Shown here piece after piece: positions 49,475 through 59,465 of a stretch of 64,000 nucleotides of DNA (within the stretch, counting starts at the first letter, position 1; each line of letters starts with the position of its first letter). The translations under genes and the position numbers were made by a program. The notes under the pieces were generated by a model. That model saw only the letters and a program-made list of their open reading frames with translations. It had not been told where the DNA came from and ran no database searches. The stretch spans positions 496,001 through 560,000 of the forward strand of contig JASBNA010000024.1 in assembly GCA_038087015.1 (NCBI GenBank), written 5' to 3'. The DNA comes from Cerrena zonata. Taxonomy: Eukaryota; Basidiomycota; Agaricomycetes; Polyporales; Cerrenaceae.

Positions 49475-51085
49475 TTACCATTTTGCGCCTAACAATATAG
49501 CATTAGGATCGGTTGGTTGCTCAACTTCATTAAACCAGGTTTTCAAAAGTCTATCTTGATTTATTCCAAAGGTCTTACAGAATTCTTGACACCAAGCCAC
49601 TAATTCGGGAACCACATGAGCGTTATCAAAAGACGTAATATCAAATAAGTTGATATCATTGTAATTGATTAAGGCTTGGTTTAACCATTCTTTTTCATTG
49701 AAATCTTTAGGTGGAGCAATCTGGCCACCCCCATTGATGCACCCATTTGGACAAGCCATGATTTCAACATAGTCACATTTTGAAGCGTCAGCAGATTCTT
49801 CTGAAGCTGTATTGGATTTACCAGACATTCTAGCACGACGACGAGCAACTAGTGGATTGGTTTTGGTTGTGGATTTAGCAACCGGTGAAGGCTTGAGTTT
49901 TCTTACCAAGTTTTGAATATTCTTGAATCCATTTACAATTGCAGTACTTGCCACTTTTGTTTGATTGTACAATAATCTTAATTCGTAAATGTCAGAATTC
50001 TTACCATTAATGGTATCAATACTGAAATTTTCTAATTGATAAGTATTTGGATCTTTAAGACATAAATCATTTTGAACCATTTTCAAGTAATTGAAGCCAT
50101 AACCTCCAGAAGCAGAACCAGAATCATTTGACCATGAAGATGTGACAAATGGCCAACTTGGTGGAGCACATTTAGAATATAAATCAGTACAGTTCAGATT
50201 AACAATTTTTTCAGTGTTTTCAGGAATTAATTGAAAATCAGACTTGTGCTCTTCTAATAAGGTAACCAACTCTTTTGGAGTTAAAACACAATCCACATCA
50301 ACACTTGGGGTCTCTTCATTGTGTTCGGGTCGGGCACTTTCTAATTTTTTATCGAAGCATGGCATGATCGATAAGTGATATATCTTGTCCTTTGGAATTT
50401 GCAAATCATTGGCAGTTAAGGTTTTCAACAAACAACCAGTTATTTGCTGAGGCGATTTAACGTTTGAAATACGAGGTAAAATATAAGGATGAGTCTTTTC
50501 AGCGTACAACACCCAACCAGGACAAATAGAGGATAAAACAGGGCCTTCTTCGTGGTTTTCATGCTTACGCTGAATGATATTTTGGGCTTCATATATGAGA
50601 GACAATTTTCTCCCCAAGGAAGTACCCACAATATGAGTAAATCCCATTTGATTAATAAATAGGTTGATTAGTAAACGGTCGATATCTTCTATCGAGATAT
50701 TATAAGCCGTTGCCAAAGAAGCCCGTGCCTGGTGTGAAATGCTTGCAACAAACACTTTATCAGTGTTATTATTAACTTTATCTCTAATTGCCTTTATCAA
50801 TTCGTCATGAGAATGTTGTGCCACCAAAATTTCTTCAGCAGAAGTAATGCAACCAGAGCAGGCCAAACAGTCCGCAAGCGAGATTTGAGCAGGTGACAAG
50901 GAGTTCACTTTCCCGTCGATTTTAGATATTTCTAGTGGATTCCCCTTATCGTCGATTTGGAGTTCAACTTCACCATTTTCGTTATCTTGATTATTTGATT
51001 CGTTCAAATTGGTCACCGGTTTGATACAAGCAGCACCCGGGGATATGAAATCGTTAAGATCATCTGCCGATAGTATAGCACTCAT
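49475..51085 (-). CDS. NAR1: Cytosolic iron-sulfur assembly factor Nar1
   Basis: The 536-residue protein starts MSAILSADDLNDFISPGAAC. Four N-terminal cluster cysteines appear at C20, C73, C76 and C79 (ADCLACSGC). The iron-only hydrogenase-like domain carries the second cluster motifs (SSICPGWVLYAEK; HLSIMPCFDKK) and ends with MACPNGCINGGGQ, which supplies the last two cysteines. Nar1 is essential; it passes Fe-S clusters from the Cfd1-Nbp35 scaffold to the Cia1-Cia2-Met18 targeting complex. All key cysteines are present, so the gene looks functional. The ATG at 51085 is the first in frame. Confidence 0.95.
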   Translation of the reverse strand: MSAILSADDLNDFISPGAACIKPVTNLNESNNQDNENGEVELQIDDKGNPLEISKIDGKVNSLSPAQISLADCLACSGCITSAEEILVAQHSHDELIKAIRDKVNNNTDKVFVASISHQARASLATAYNISIEDIDRLLINLFINQMGFTHIVGTSLGRKLSLIYEAQNIIQRKHENHEEGPVLSSICPGWVLYAEKTHPYILPRISNVKSPQQITGCLLKTLTANDLQIPKDKIYHLSIMPCFDKKLESARPEHNEETPSVDVDCVLTPKELVTLLEEHKSDFQLIPENTEKIVNLNCTDLYSKCAPPSWPFVTSSWSNDSGSASGGYGFNYLKMVQNDLCLKDPNTYQLENFSIDTINGKNSDIYELRLLYNQTKVASTAIVNGFKNIQNLVRKLKPSPVAKSTTKTNPLVARRRARMSGKSNTASEESADASKCDYVEIMACPNGCINGGGQIAPPKDFNEKEWLNQALINYNDINLFDITSFDNAHVVPELVAWCQEFCKTFGINQDRLLKTWFNEVEQPTDPNAILLGAKW

Positions 51086-51383
51086 AATCTATGTGTATAA
51101 TAAGAAGCAAAGAAGAGTTCTAACTTGAATATCTGCTTAGTCATTTTATAATCGTTATATTTGCGAGATGATTCTTTTCTTTTTTTTTTTTTCTGTCTTT
51201 TGTTAGTGCAATTGATACAACCAATGAGACTACTTACTAAACTAATCATTCCTGATTACATAGAAAAATTAAGAAGAAATATGTGAATAGAGGAAGTATG
51301 TAAATTGAAGGAATAAGTAGAAAGAAAGGTTATATTCGGTGTAATGTTATATATAAGTACATAAGAATAGGAGCGGCTGCAAA

Positions 51384-52721
51384 TTATGGAGTTCTTTCTT
51401 CGTGATCACTAAGGTCACTCAACTCGAATTCTTGAGCTTCGTTTGAACTGACTTGGTGATATGATTGTTGGGATAATTCTCCGTTTTCATTGTATCCCAC
51501 CAATCTTAAGTAGAAGCTTAATAAGATGATCATCCATAAGTAAATCATGAAGCCAGCACCGACAACAACCATGATATAAGCAGAATGATCAGCACCTAAA
51601 TCTTTGACCAAGATTAATTGTTCTTCGTTTGCCGACATAAATAAGATTCCTGATAAAACAAGACATAATGGAGGTAAATGTTGGAAAGAAAGGATTTTAC
51701 CAGAGGTCGAACTAGCCAAATCTTGTAATATGATTGAAATTTCAATAATACGAGTGACACCAGCACCCATTAATACGATACCAAATAAAGCATGAACTTT
51801 GGTGGAGATTTCAAGATGCTGGGCATGCTGAGACATGGCATAACCAGTGAAAATAAGAAGAAAAGCAGGAATGAACGAACGAACGTTATTCTTACGAGTT
51901 AACCACATTCCCAAGAGACCTCCGCACCACCAAATGATCCCCATTGCAGTGTGTTGGTAATCGCCATGGGACCAGCCTTCACGGCCCCAGCGATGTTCGG
52001 TGAAAGTGTTAACGATCCCCCATAAACACATGATGCTCGAGTCATAAAACTCCTGGGACCTGCTACTTGGATTATTTAAATGGTGATTTCTAATCCAGGG
52101 AACAACCAAAACCAAGGCCAAAATAAACCCGTAGAATATGAATGAAGATCCCATTATACCATGTGCAATGCACTGACCAGTGTGTTTGCCATAGCAGAAA
52201 CCAAACAAAGCAATTGGAGCCAAACAAACTCTAACCCATCCAGTTAAAACACTCAAGATGGAGCATACTTTATATATTTTATAAGATACCCCGTATTCAC
52301 CTCTTGATTGTAAATGGGGGTAAAACTTGTTGATTATAGCATTGGACCCATTGATAAAACTGCCCACGAAAACTGTCAATCCCAAAAGTAAACTAAGAAA
52401 CCAACTAGTTCCTTTGGAAGTTCTATTTTCATGATTATCCGAATCAGGGAAATCAAGAAATAAGGATTCAAATACTGAGTAACCAGTGCTAACAAATTGC
52501 AAGACTAACGATACGTGAACACGATTGGCCATAGCCAAACAGGCTGAAATCGATGAAAGCACCAATAAAACGGCTGCGCTAACAACCATATGGAAACTTT
52601 TGGACCCAGCATTCACCGGATGAAACTCCACGGGTTCCCCCATGTCCATGTTCATATCATCGGCAGAAACAAAAGCAATCACAGCTACCAACGCCAATAC
52701 CAACCAACCTCGACTCATCAT
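51384..52721 (-). CDS. YTP1: Ytp1-like multi-pass membrane protein
   Basis: A 445-residue protein with an N-terminal signal (WLVLALVAVIAFVSADDM), a Met/Asp-rich patch (DDMNMDMGEP), and about ten membrane segments. The region around WGREGWSHGDYQHTAMGIIW and FTGYAMSQHAQHLE matches the Ytp1 C-terminal domain; its many His residues suggest possible metal or heme contact. S. cerevisiae Ytp1 has 459 residues and an unknown function, described as similar to electron-transport proteins. The tail is acidic (DLSDHEERTP). The two adjacent ATGs at 52721 start it. It is divergent from KEX2 across 344 bp. Confidence 0.85.
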   Translation of the reverse strand: MMSRGWLVLALVAVIAFVSADDMNMDMGEPVEFHPVNAGSKSFHMVVSAAVLLVLSSISACLAMANRVHVSLVLQFVSTGYSVFESLFLDFPDSDNHENRTSKGTSWFLSLLLGLTVFVGSFINGSNAIINKFYPHLQSRGEYGVSYKIYKVCSILSVLTGWVRVCLAPIALFGFCYGKHTGQCIAHGIMGSSFIFYGFILALVLVVPWIRNHHLNNPSSRSQEFYDSSIMCLWGIVNTFTEHRWGREGWSHGDYQHTAMGIIWWCGGLLGMWLTRKNNVRSFIPAFLLIFTGYAMSQHAQHLEISTKVHALFGIVLMGAGVTRIIEISIILQDLASSTSGKILSFQHLPPLCLVLSGILFMSANEEQLILVKDLGADHSAYIMVVVGAGFMIYLWMIILLSFYLRLVGYNENGELSQQSYHQVSSNEAQEFELSDLSDHEERTP

Positions 52722-53065
52722 GGTATCTATAGTATAGTATAATAAGAGTAGTTAGTGTGACAGTTTATACGCGCACTAAAATAGAAATAGGATTTTTTCA
52801 ACAGAATACCGTGGCAGAGTTTTGTTTTTTTTTTTTTTAACAGGGACGCTTTTGATTCTTCACCAGTGGATACTCTTTATAACGGACTGGTTCCTTCAGT
52901 GATCACTTACGTACTCTTTAACATTCTGGTAAGTGGCCTTTGTTCTTTAGCACTTTAGAGGCCTTTGTTCTTAGTGACAAGGGAGTTGAAAACGAGACAA
53001 GAAGGTGGAATTAGTACCAGTTATTTGTTGGTTAGACCAAAAAGCATATCAATAGACGGTTCATA
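52722..53065. promoter_or_regulatory. Divergent promoter YTP1 / KEX2
   Basis: 344-bp shared upstream region with a T tract near 52827-52839. No clear factor site identified. Confidence 0.45.
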
Positions 53066-55693
53066 ATGCTTTTTTCAATTACAAAATTAGTGATTCTAGT
53101 TCAGTTTTTATCAAGTATAACCTGGGGGTATTCTATGCCCAAAAGGGATTATGATAATAAGAATTATTTTATATTAGAATTTGATACTTCAAAAGGATCC
53201 AAGAATTTGAATAGCTTTATCAAAGAGAATAAGGGTATTTATAATTTCGAACATCAGCTCTATGGGTTTGATGATCATTATATCTTTAGTATAAATAAAT
53301 CCCATCCATATAATGATTTTTTGGGTAATTATAACTCTGATACTATAAATCATGATGATGGGAATTTGAAATTATTGAAAAGATCCGGAGAGTATGAAGC
53401 TCAATACGATAGTTTAATTAACTCGGTAAAATCTATTCATTCCTTAAAACCAAAAAAATTATCTAAAAGATTACCTATTCAAATAGAAGATAGATCCATT
53501 GATATTGTTGACTCTGCACAAAAACCCATAAAAGACGCTAGTGAAAAGCTTGATATCAATGACCCAACTTTTATCGAACAATGGCATTTAATTAATGCTA
53601 TGAATCCAGGTAATGATGTAAATGTCACTGGATTATGGTATGAAGGGATATTTGGTGAAGGAATAACCAGTGCTATAGTTGATGATGGATTAGATGTTGA
53701 TAATCCTGATTTAAATGAAAACTTTAATGCCAAAGGTTCTTGGGACTTTAATTCAAATACCAATTTCCCAAAACCAAGATTATTTGATGATTATCACGGT
53801 ACTAGATGTGCTGGAGAAATCGCTGCAGTTAAAAATGGTCAATGTGGTGTTGGTGTTTCTTATAAATCAAAAGTTAGTGGTATACGTATATTATCGGGTA
53901 CTATTACTGCTTCTGAAGAAGCTGCAGCTATGATCTATGGATTAGACGTGAATGATATATACTCGTGTTCTTGGGGTCCAACTGATGATGGTAGAACATT
54001 ATCAGCACCAGAATTAATTGTTAAAAAAGCAATGGTTAAAGGGGTTCAAAAAGGACGTAAAGATAAAGGGTCTGTTTATGTTTTCGCTAGTGGTAATGGA
54101 GGACGTAACGGAGATTCCTGTAATTTTGATGGTTATACTAATTCTATTTTTTCAATTACTGTTGGTGCTATTGATTATAAAGGTTTACATCCAGCTTATG
54201 CAGAAGCATGTTCTGCAGTTATGGTTGTAACTTATTCATCAGGTTCTGGAGAGCATATCCATACTACTGATATTCATGATAAATGTACTGCAATTCATGG
54301 GGGTACTTCAGCAGCTGCACCATTAGCAGCAGGAATTTATTCATTAGTGTTATCAGTAAATCCAAATTTAACTTGGAGAGATGTTCAATACGTTAGTGCA
54401 TTAAGTGCTGTTCCAGTTAATGAAGATGATGGTAATTATCAAATTACTGCATTAGATCGTAAATATAGTCATAAATATGGATATGGTAAAATAGATGCAT
54501 ATCAAATGGTTAAATTTGCAGAAAAATGGCAAAATGTTAAACCACAAACTTGGTTTTATTCTGATTTTAAAGAAGTTAATGAAGCAATAACTAAAGATCC
54601 AAGTGATGATAACAAAGTTATTAAAAGTGTTATTAATATTAATAAAGAAGATTTAAAATTAATGAATTTTGATAAAGTTGAACATGTTACAGTTACAGTT
54701 AATATTGAATCTAAATTAAGAGGAGCAGTTGGAGTTAGATTAATATCACCATTTGGAGTTATAAGTGATTTAGCTACATTTAGACATTTAGATAAGTCAG
54801 GTCAAGGATTTGCTGATTGGACGTTTATGTCAGTGGCTCATTGGGGAGAAACAGGAGAAGGAGATTGGACCATTGAGGTATTTTCGGATCCAGAAGTTGA
54901 TATTAATGAGGTTAATTTTAAAAATTGGCAATTAAGATTATTTGGACAAACCATTGATGCAGATAAAGCAGAAACTTATGATATAACTAAAGATTATGCT
55001 AAGATTAGAAGGGATAAACTTGAGGAATTGAAAAACAAGCCAAAACCTGAAGAAAAGCCAAAGCCTGAGGAAAAACCTGAAGAAAAACCTAAACCTGAAG
55101 ACAAGCCAGAAGAAAAACCCAAACCTGAAGACAAGCCTGAAGAAAAACCTGAAGAAAAACCAAAACCCGAAGAAAAACCTGATAAGCCAGAAGACAAACC
55201 TGAAGACAAACCTGACACTCCTGAAGATACCGATGAGCCAGGGCAAAATAAGCAATACACCAATGATCATACTGGACAATATTTCATGGCCATTGCAGTG
55301 GTTGGGTTCATTATAGTGATTATAATGATGAGATATCATAAAACCCCAGGAAGCTCTCGCCGTAGAAGAAGAGAAGAATACGAATTCGACATCATCCCTG
55401 GTGAAGACTACAGTGATAGCGAAGAAGGCGAAGACGATGATGATGAAGATTCCTTGGATTTGGGTAATGATAGAAGAGCTCCAAATAAATCCAATAATCA
55501 ATCTAGAAATAGCGACGAAGCCAGAGATCGATTATTTGATGAATTCAACGCAGAAACATTACCCGACTACGAAGACGATATGTTTATAATTGACGACGAT
55601 GATGAACATGCAAAGAACCCTCCACAAGACCAAAAGCTGCAAGAAGGGTCCACTCTTGGAAGTAGTTACAAGCCCACCGAGGCCAAGTCTTAA
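53066..55693 (+). CDS. KEX2: Kexin, Golgi prohormone protease Kex2
   Basis: The 875-residue protein has a signal peptide (about 1-22) and a pro-region that ends at a Lys-Arg. The subtilisin-type catalytic domain has Asp206 (AIVDDGLD), His244 (DYHGTRCAGE), oxyanion Asn344 (ASGNGG) and Ser415 (GGTSAAAP). A P domain (about 490-640) follows. Next is a long Lys-Pro-Glu-rich repeat (about 657-725), unlike the Ser/Thr-rich stalk of S. cerevisiae Kex2. One membrane segment (about 738-758) precedes an acidic cytosolic tail that includes YEFDIIPGEDYSD, a likely Tyr-based Golgi retrieval signal. Kex2 cuts after KR/RR in precursors passing through the late Golgi. All catalytic residues are intact. Confidence 0.97.
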   Translation: MLFSITKLVILVQFLSSITWGYSMPKRDYDNKNYFILEFDTSKGSKNLNSFIKENKGIYNFEHQLYGFDDHYIFSINKSHPYNDFLGNYNSDTINHDDGNLKLLKRSGEYEAQYDSLINSVKSIHSLKPKKLSKRLPIQIEDRSIDIVDSAQKPIKDASEKLDINDPTFIEQWHLINAMNPGNDVNVTGLWYEGIFGEGITSAIVDDGLDVDNPDLNENFNAKGSWDFNSNTNFPKPRLFDDYHGTRCAGEIAAVKNGQCGVGVSYKSKVSGIRILSGTITASEEAAAMIYGLDVNDIYSCSWGPTDDGRTLSAPELIVKKAMVKGVQKGRKDKGSVYVFASGNGGRNGDSCNFDGYTNSIFSITVGAIDYKGLHPAYAEACSAVMVVTYSSGSGEHIHTTDIHDKCTAIHGGTSAAAPLAAGIYSLVLSVNPNLTWRDVQYVSALSAVPVNEDDGNYQITALDRKYSHKYGYGKIDAYQMVKFAEKWQNVKPQTWFYSDFKEVNEAITKDPSDDNKVIKSVININKEDLKLMNFDKVEHVTVTVNIESKLRGAVGVRLISPFGVISDLATFRHLDKSGQGFADWTFMSVAHWGETGEGDWTIEVFSDPEVDINEVNFKNWQLRLFGQTIDADKAETYDITKDYAKIRRDKLEELKNKPKPEEKPKPEEKPEEKPKPEDKPEEKPKPEDKPEEKPEEKPKPEEKPDKPEDKPEDKPDTPEDTDEPGQNKQYTNDHTGQYFMAIAVVGFIIVIIMMRYHKTPGSSRRRRREEYEFDIIPGEDYSDSEEGEDDDDEDSLDLGNDRRAPNKSNNQSRNSDEARDRLFDEFNAETLPDYEDDMFIIDDDDEHAKNPPQDQKLQEGSTLGSSYKPTEAKS
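55036..55240 (+). repeat. KPE-rich coding repeat in KEX2
   Basis: Tandem 12-15-base units encoding PEEKP, PEDKP and KPEEK variants. The stalk lies between the P domain and the membrane segment. Length variation between strains is likely. Confidence 0.85.
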
Positions 55694-55790
55694 TGTATAA
55701 GTATATATAAATAAAGAATATCCGCAAAACAAAACCCGTACCCACTCCGATCGTCGGGCCTTTCGCACGGAAGAAGCAACTCTTATCACT

Positions 55791-55798
55791 GTCACGTG
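55791..55798 (+). promoter_or_regulatory. GTCACGTG, Cbf1-type site
   Basis: Full GTCACGTG consensus about 610 bp before ZWF1 and 98 bp after KEX2. In S. cerevisiae zwf1 mutants are methionine auxotrophs (MET19), and Cbf1 controls sulfur genes, so a link is plausible but unproven. Confidence 0.4.
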
Positions 55799-55811
55799 CG
55801 ATGACAAAGCA

Positions 55812-55925
55812 TTCTACTGCTACTACTACTATTACTATTGGTACTACTATCACTCGTGCTAATGGTAGTAGTAGTAGTAGTAATGGTACTGCTAATGGTA
55901 CTGCTAACGGTGGTAGTACAAGTAG
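55812..55925. repeat. TAC/GTA trinucleotide microsatellite
   Basis: CTACTACTACTATTACTATT-like units change to GTAGTAGTAGTAGTAATGG-like units within the block, so the two halves are partly self-complementary. Confidence 0.75.
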
Positions 55926-56408
55926 TCGAATAGTCAAATAGCTAAGTTTACAATTAGCAGTACAAAGGGCAGTGCACTAAAAGCAAACCCAAAATCCAGA
56001 TTAATTTGTTCTTACTAATGAATGCAATTGCTTTACCCAACCGAATCCCCCAGTGCCCACGGAATTACTCAACCAGTAGTTTTAGTACTAGTAGAAAAAC
56101 AGAGAATTCCGTATGTTAGTGTAATGTACTCTCAATGATTTATAATTGCGTGAAGGCCAACCAATTTGTCTCGGTCGGATTCTCTCTCTCTCTTTCTTTT
56201 TTTTTTTTCATTTGAATTTTCAATTGCCATCTTCTCCTTACTAATTGATTTTTGAATTGATCATCTTTATAGGGAAAAAGTTTCTTTAAAGTTAATCAAT
56301 TGATATAAAGAATCGATTTTGCTTTGCTTTGGAGAGTTTATTCAATTGAAATTCAATTGTGTTTTGCTTTTATTATAATACTTGCCTCTTTCTATTAATT
56401 AATTAAAG

Positions 56409-57920
56409 ATGTCAGTCGATGCTTTTGGTGACCATACCTCAATTGTTGTATTTGGTGCTTCAGGAGATTTAGCCAAGAAGAAGACTTTCCCAGCATTATT
56501 TGGTTTATATCGTGAAGGTCAATTACCAGCAAATGTTAATATTATTGGCTACGCCAGATCAAAATTGAGTACTGAAGAAATTAGAGAACGTATTGTTGAT
56601 AATTTGAAATTGAAAAATGACAAGGCTAAAGCTAAAGTTGATGGGTTTTTAAAATTGATTAGTTATGTTTCTGGTCCATATGATCAACCAGAAGGATTTC
56701 AAAAATTGAATGAAGCAATGAATGAATATGAAAGCAAAAATCAAGTTTCTAAACCAGAAAGATTATTTTATTTGGCTTTACCACCTTCAGTTTTCACTAC
56801 AGTTGGTTCAAATATTAAAAGCTATGCTTATCCACCAAAAGAAGGTAGATTAAGAATAATTGTGGAAAAACCTTTTGGTCATGATTTAGAATCTTCAAGA
56901 AAATTACAAGAAGATTTGGCTCCTCTTTTCACTGAAGAAGAATTATATAGAATTGATCATTATTTAGGTAAAGAAATGGTGAAGAATTTATTAGTGTTAA
57001 GATTTGGTAACGAATTCTTAAATGCTGCTTGGAATAATAAACATATTAGTTCTATTCAAATTTCTTTCAAAGAAGCTTTTGGTACTGAAGGTAGAGGTGG
57101 TTATTTTGATGAAATTGGTATTATTAGAGATGTTATGCAAAACCATATTTTACAAGTTTTAACCTTACTTACTATGGAAAGACCAACTTCTTTTGATCCT
57201 GAAGCAATTCGAGATGAAAAAGTTAAAGTTTTAAAAGCTTTTAGTGAATTAAGTAAAGACGATGTTTTATTAGGTCAATATACTAAATCGGAAGATGGTT
57301 CAAAACCAGGTTATTTAGATGACGAAACCGTTAAAAATGATTCTAAATGTGTCACTTATGCTGCAATTGGTGTTCAAATCCATAATGAAAGATGGGATGG
57401 TGTTCCAATTGTTTTAAGAGCCGGTAAAGCCTTGGATGAATCTAAAGTTGAAATAAGAATTCAATTTAAACCAGTTGCTAAAGGTATGTTTAAAGAAATT
57501 CAAAGAAATGAATTGGTTATAAGAATACAACCTGATGAAGCGGTTTATATGAAGATTAATTCAAAAATCCCTGGTATATCAACTGAAACTTCTTTAACTG
57601 ATTTAGATTTAACTTACTCAAAGAGATACTCTGAAGATTTTTGGATTCCTGAAGCTTATGAAGCTTTAATCAGAGATTGTTATTTGGGTAATCATTCTAA
57701 TTTCGTTAGAGATGATGAATTGGATGTTTCTTGGGCATTGTTCACTCCTCTTTTGAAATATATCGAATCTGATGATTTCCCTAAACCTGAAGGTTATGCT
57801 TATGGTTCAAAAGGTCCAAAAGGTTTAAGACAATTTTTGGAAAAACACAATTATGCTTTCAGTCAAGAAGGATCTTATCAATGGCCTTTAACCACCCCAA
57901 ATATCAAGGGTAAAATTTAA
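56409..57920 (+). CDS. ZWF1: Glucose-6-phosphate 1-dehydrogenase
   Basis: The 503-residue protein matches Zwf1 (505 in S. cerevisiae). The NADP-binding N-terminal fold has GASGDLAKKKTFPALFG (about 16-32). The active-site motif RIDHYLGKEMVKN (from residue 181) contains the catalytic His of the family. The C-terminal dehydrogenase domain includes GRGGYFDEIGIIRDVMQNH and ends PNIKGKI. It catalyses the first step of the oxidative pentose phosphate pathway in the cytosol, the main NADPH source. High use of preferred AT-ending codons suggests strong expression. The ATG at 56409 directly follows a TTAATTAATTAA leader. Confidence 0.97.
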   Translation: MSVDAFGDHTSIVVFGASGDLAKKKTFPALFGLYREGQLPANVNIIGYARSKLSTEEIRERIVDNLKLKNDKAKAKVDGFLKLISYVSGPYDQPEGFQKLNEAMNEYESKNQVSKPERLFYLALPPSVFTTVGSNIKSYAYPPKEGRLRIIVEKPFGHDLESSRKLQEDLAPLFTEEELYRIDHYLGKEMVKNLLVLRFGNEFLNAAWNNKHISSIQISFKEAFGTEGRGGYFDEIGIIRDVMQNHILQVLTLLTMERPTSFDPEAIRDEKVKVLKAFSELSKDDVLLGQYTKSEDGSKPGYLDDETVKNDSKCVTYAAIGVQIHNERWDGVPIVLRAGKALDESKVEIRIQFKPVAKGMFKEIQRNELVIRIQPDEAVYMKINSKIPGISTETSLTDLDLTYSKRYSEDFWIPEAYEALIRDCYLGNHSNFVRDDELDVSWALFTPLLKYIESDDFPKPEGYAYGSKGPKGLRQFLEKHNYAFSQEGSYQWPLTTPNIKGKI

Positions 57921-59109
57921 TGCTTTTTCTGTTGTTCTCTCTTCATTAGTCACTAAATATATAGAAATTTTTGATTAAAAATTTTACCAATAATCTATTC
58001 ACACTTTTGACCTAGTCATTTATATATGTGCACGCTATAATGAATGTTTCGTTTCTAAATAATCAAATGTAATACTACAACTAATACAACTCATAAATAT
58101 ATTGACTATATATGAGATGAAAGTTCATTACAAGAAAATTGACGATCACCTATCAGACATCCATGGAAGGTCATTAAGCGGTCACCGACATACTAAGATG
58201 GGTTCTTGTTGTATGCTACCGAGGAAACTGCGAATGTTTATGGGAAATTTTCATCACTTAAAATGATAGTCAATTCTCCTGTAATGAACTCTAGAGAAAG
58301 ATATTCACATACTTCTCTTTAGTATGTGCTTAATGCATTAAGTTATCAAAGAAAAAACTCTTCTTAGAATGAATCAGAACTGTTAAATACTGGCAAGTAT
58401 AAGTCCTCTTAAACACCACCTGCAACAGTGGATCAATATTAATAGGACTGCTTTCATCCCTGTCGTCATAGTCGAATCAGACTGGGAAAGAAGTAGACTT
58501 AATTTCATCATATTCACATTAAAAGAACCTTTCTTCTTTGATAACTATAATCTATAAGCCCATAATAAAAAGAATTATTTGAATACCCTCTAAAGATTAA
58601 GGAAAAGAAGAAGTAACTAAAGCAGAAATGCTCTTCTTTTTATACCAAAAAATTCTCACTGGCATCGAAAACAAAAATTTTCTTCAACTTTCCATAAAGG
58701 GGTTACCCGGTCTGAACTATGCCCTAAGTCCTTGTATATATACTTATTTAAATATACTTATTATACTTATTCACATATACTTATCTGAATTCCTTGTTTG
58801 AATGTATTTGTTGTTTTGAATATACACATTTACAATCCTTGTATTCTTATTGAGATATTTGAATGACAGCATGTAGTTGAATAATCGAGTAGACTCAATT
58901 ACTGCAAAAAACAATCCTGTAGTGGATTCCGTATTGTAGTCGTCCATAATATACTTTAAGCCCGTGATTTCTGAGTCTATGCTTGAAGATCTTATTTGAG
59001 TCTTATATTCATTCTATTTGATGTTGTGCTTGACAGCATACTGGAAGTTCATATTTGAGTATTCTAATGAAAATTCTATAAAGATAGGCTATTTGAATCT
59101 TTAGCAGTT

Positions 59110-59152
59110 GAAATGTATGATTTTATAGATTTTCTGTTTTTTCATACATTTC
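59110..59152. repeat. Perfect 11-bp inverted repeat
   Basis: GAAATGTATGA (59110-59120) and TCATACATTTC (59142-59152) can pair fully with a 21-base T-rich loop. No gene contains it. Confidence 0.75.
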
Positions 59153-59411
59153 GTCTTTCTCAGGAACTTCTACCTTTATTTTGTATAAAATTGCTGAAAA
59201 ATGTCAAAAAATCATTCAATATTGCAAAAATGCCATTTTTCACAAATCAAAAGTAATTTCACCACTTTAAAACCATGGACAACTTCCACTTATTCATAAC
59301 CGTTTGATCCCATATAAATCATACCTAATAGGTTTTAAATCGACTATGTATAGATGTATTCGTAGATTTGGCTGCGATAACTCGATGCTCTTCGCACAAA
59401 GTAAAAAAAAA

Positions 59412-59420
59412 TGAAAAATT
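59412..59420 (+). promoter_or_regulatory. RRPE-like element before NSA1
   Basis: TGAAAAATT lies 45-54 bp upstream of the NSA1 ATG and matches the RRPE core common to ribosome-biogenesis promoters. No PAC was found beside it. Confidence 0.4.
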
Positions 59421-59465
59421 CAAACTTGATGAAGACCTGCTTTACAAGCACTTCACTAGGATATA

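Larger units (their letters stand above)
55694..56408. promoter_or_regulatory. ZWF1 promoter region
   Basis: A 715-bp region with a GTCACGTG Cbf1-type site (55791-55798), a TACTAC/GGTAGT trinucleotide-like array (55812-55925), a CT-rich run (56180-56206), and TTAATTAATTAA just before the ATG. Confidence 0.55.
57921..59465. other. Long non-coding interval ZWF1 / NSA1
   Basis: At 1.5 kb this is one of the longest gene-free stretches among the housekeeping genes. No ORF of interest exists. It holds a 7-bp hairpin (58306-58328), an 11-bp perfect inverted repeat (59110-59152), and TACTTAT repeats (58738-58787). A spliceosomal, snoRNA or other RNA gene is possible, but I could not identify conserved boxes. 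An RRPE-like motif lies near NSA1. Confidence 0.5.

Noticed and set aside
54938..55501. 187- and 89-codon minus-strand ORFs
   Set aside because: Antisense to the KPE repeat and tail of KEX2; Phe/Gly-rich shadow composition.
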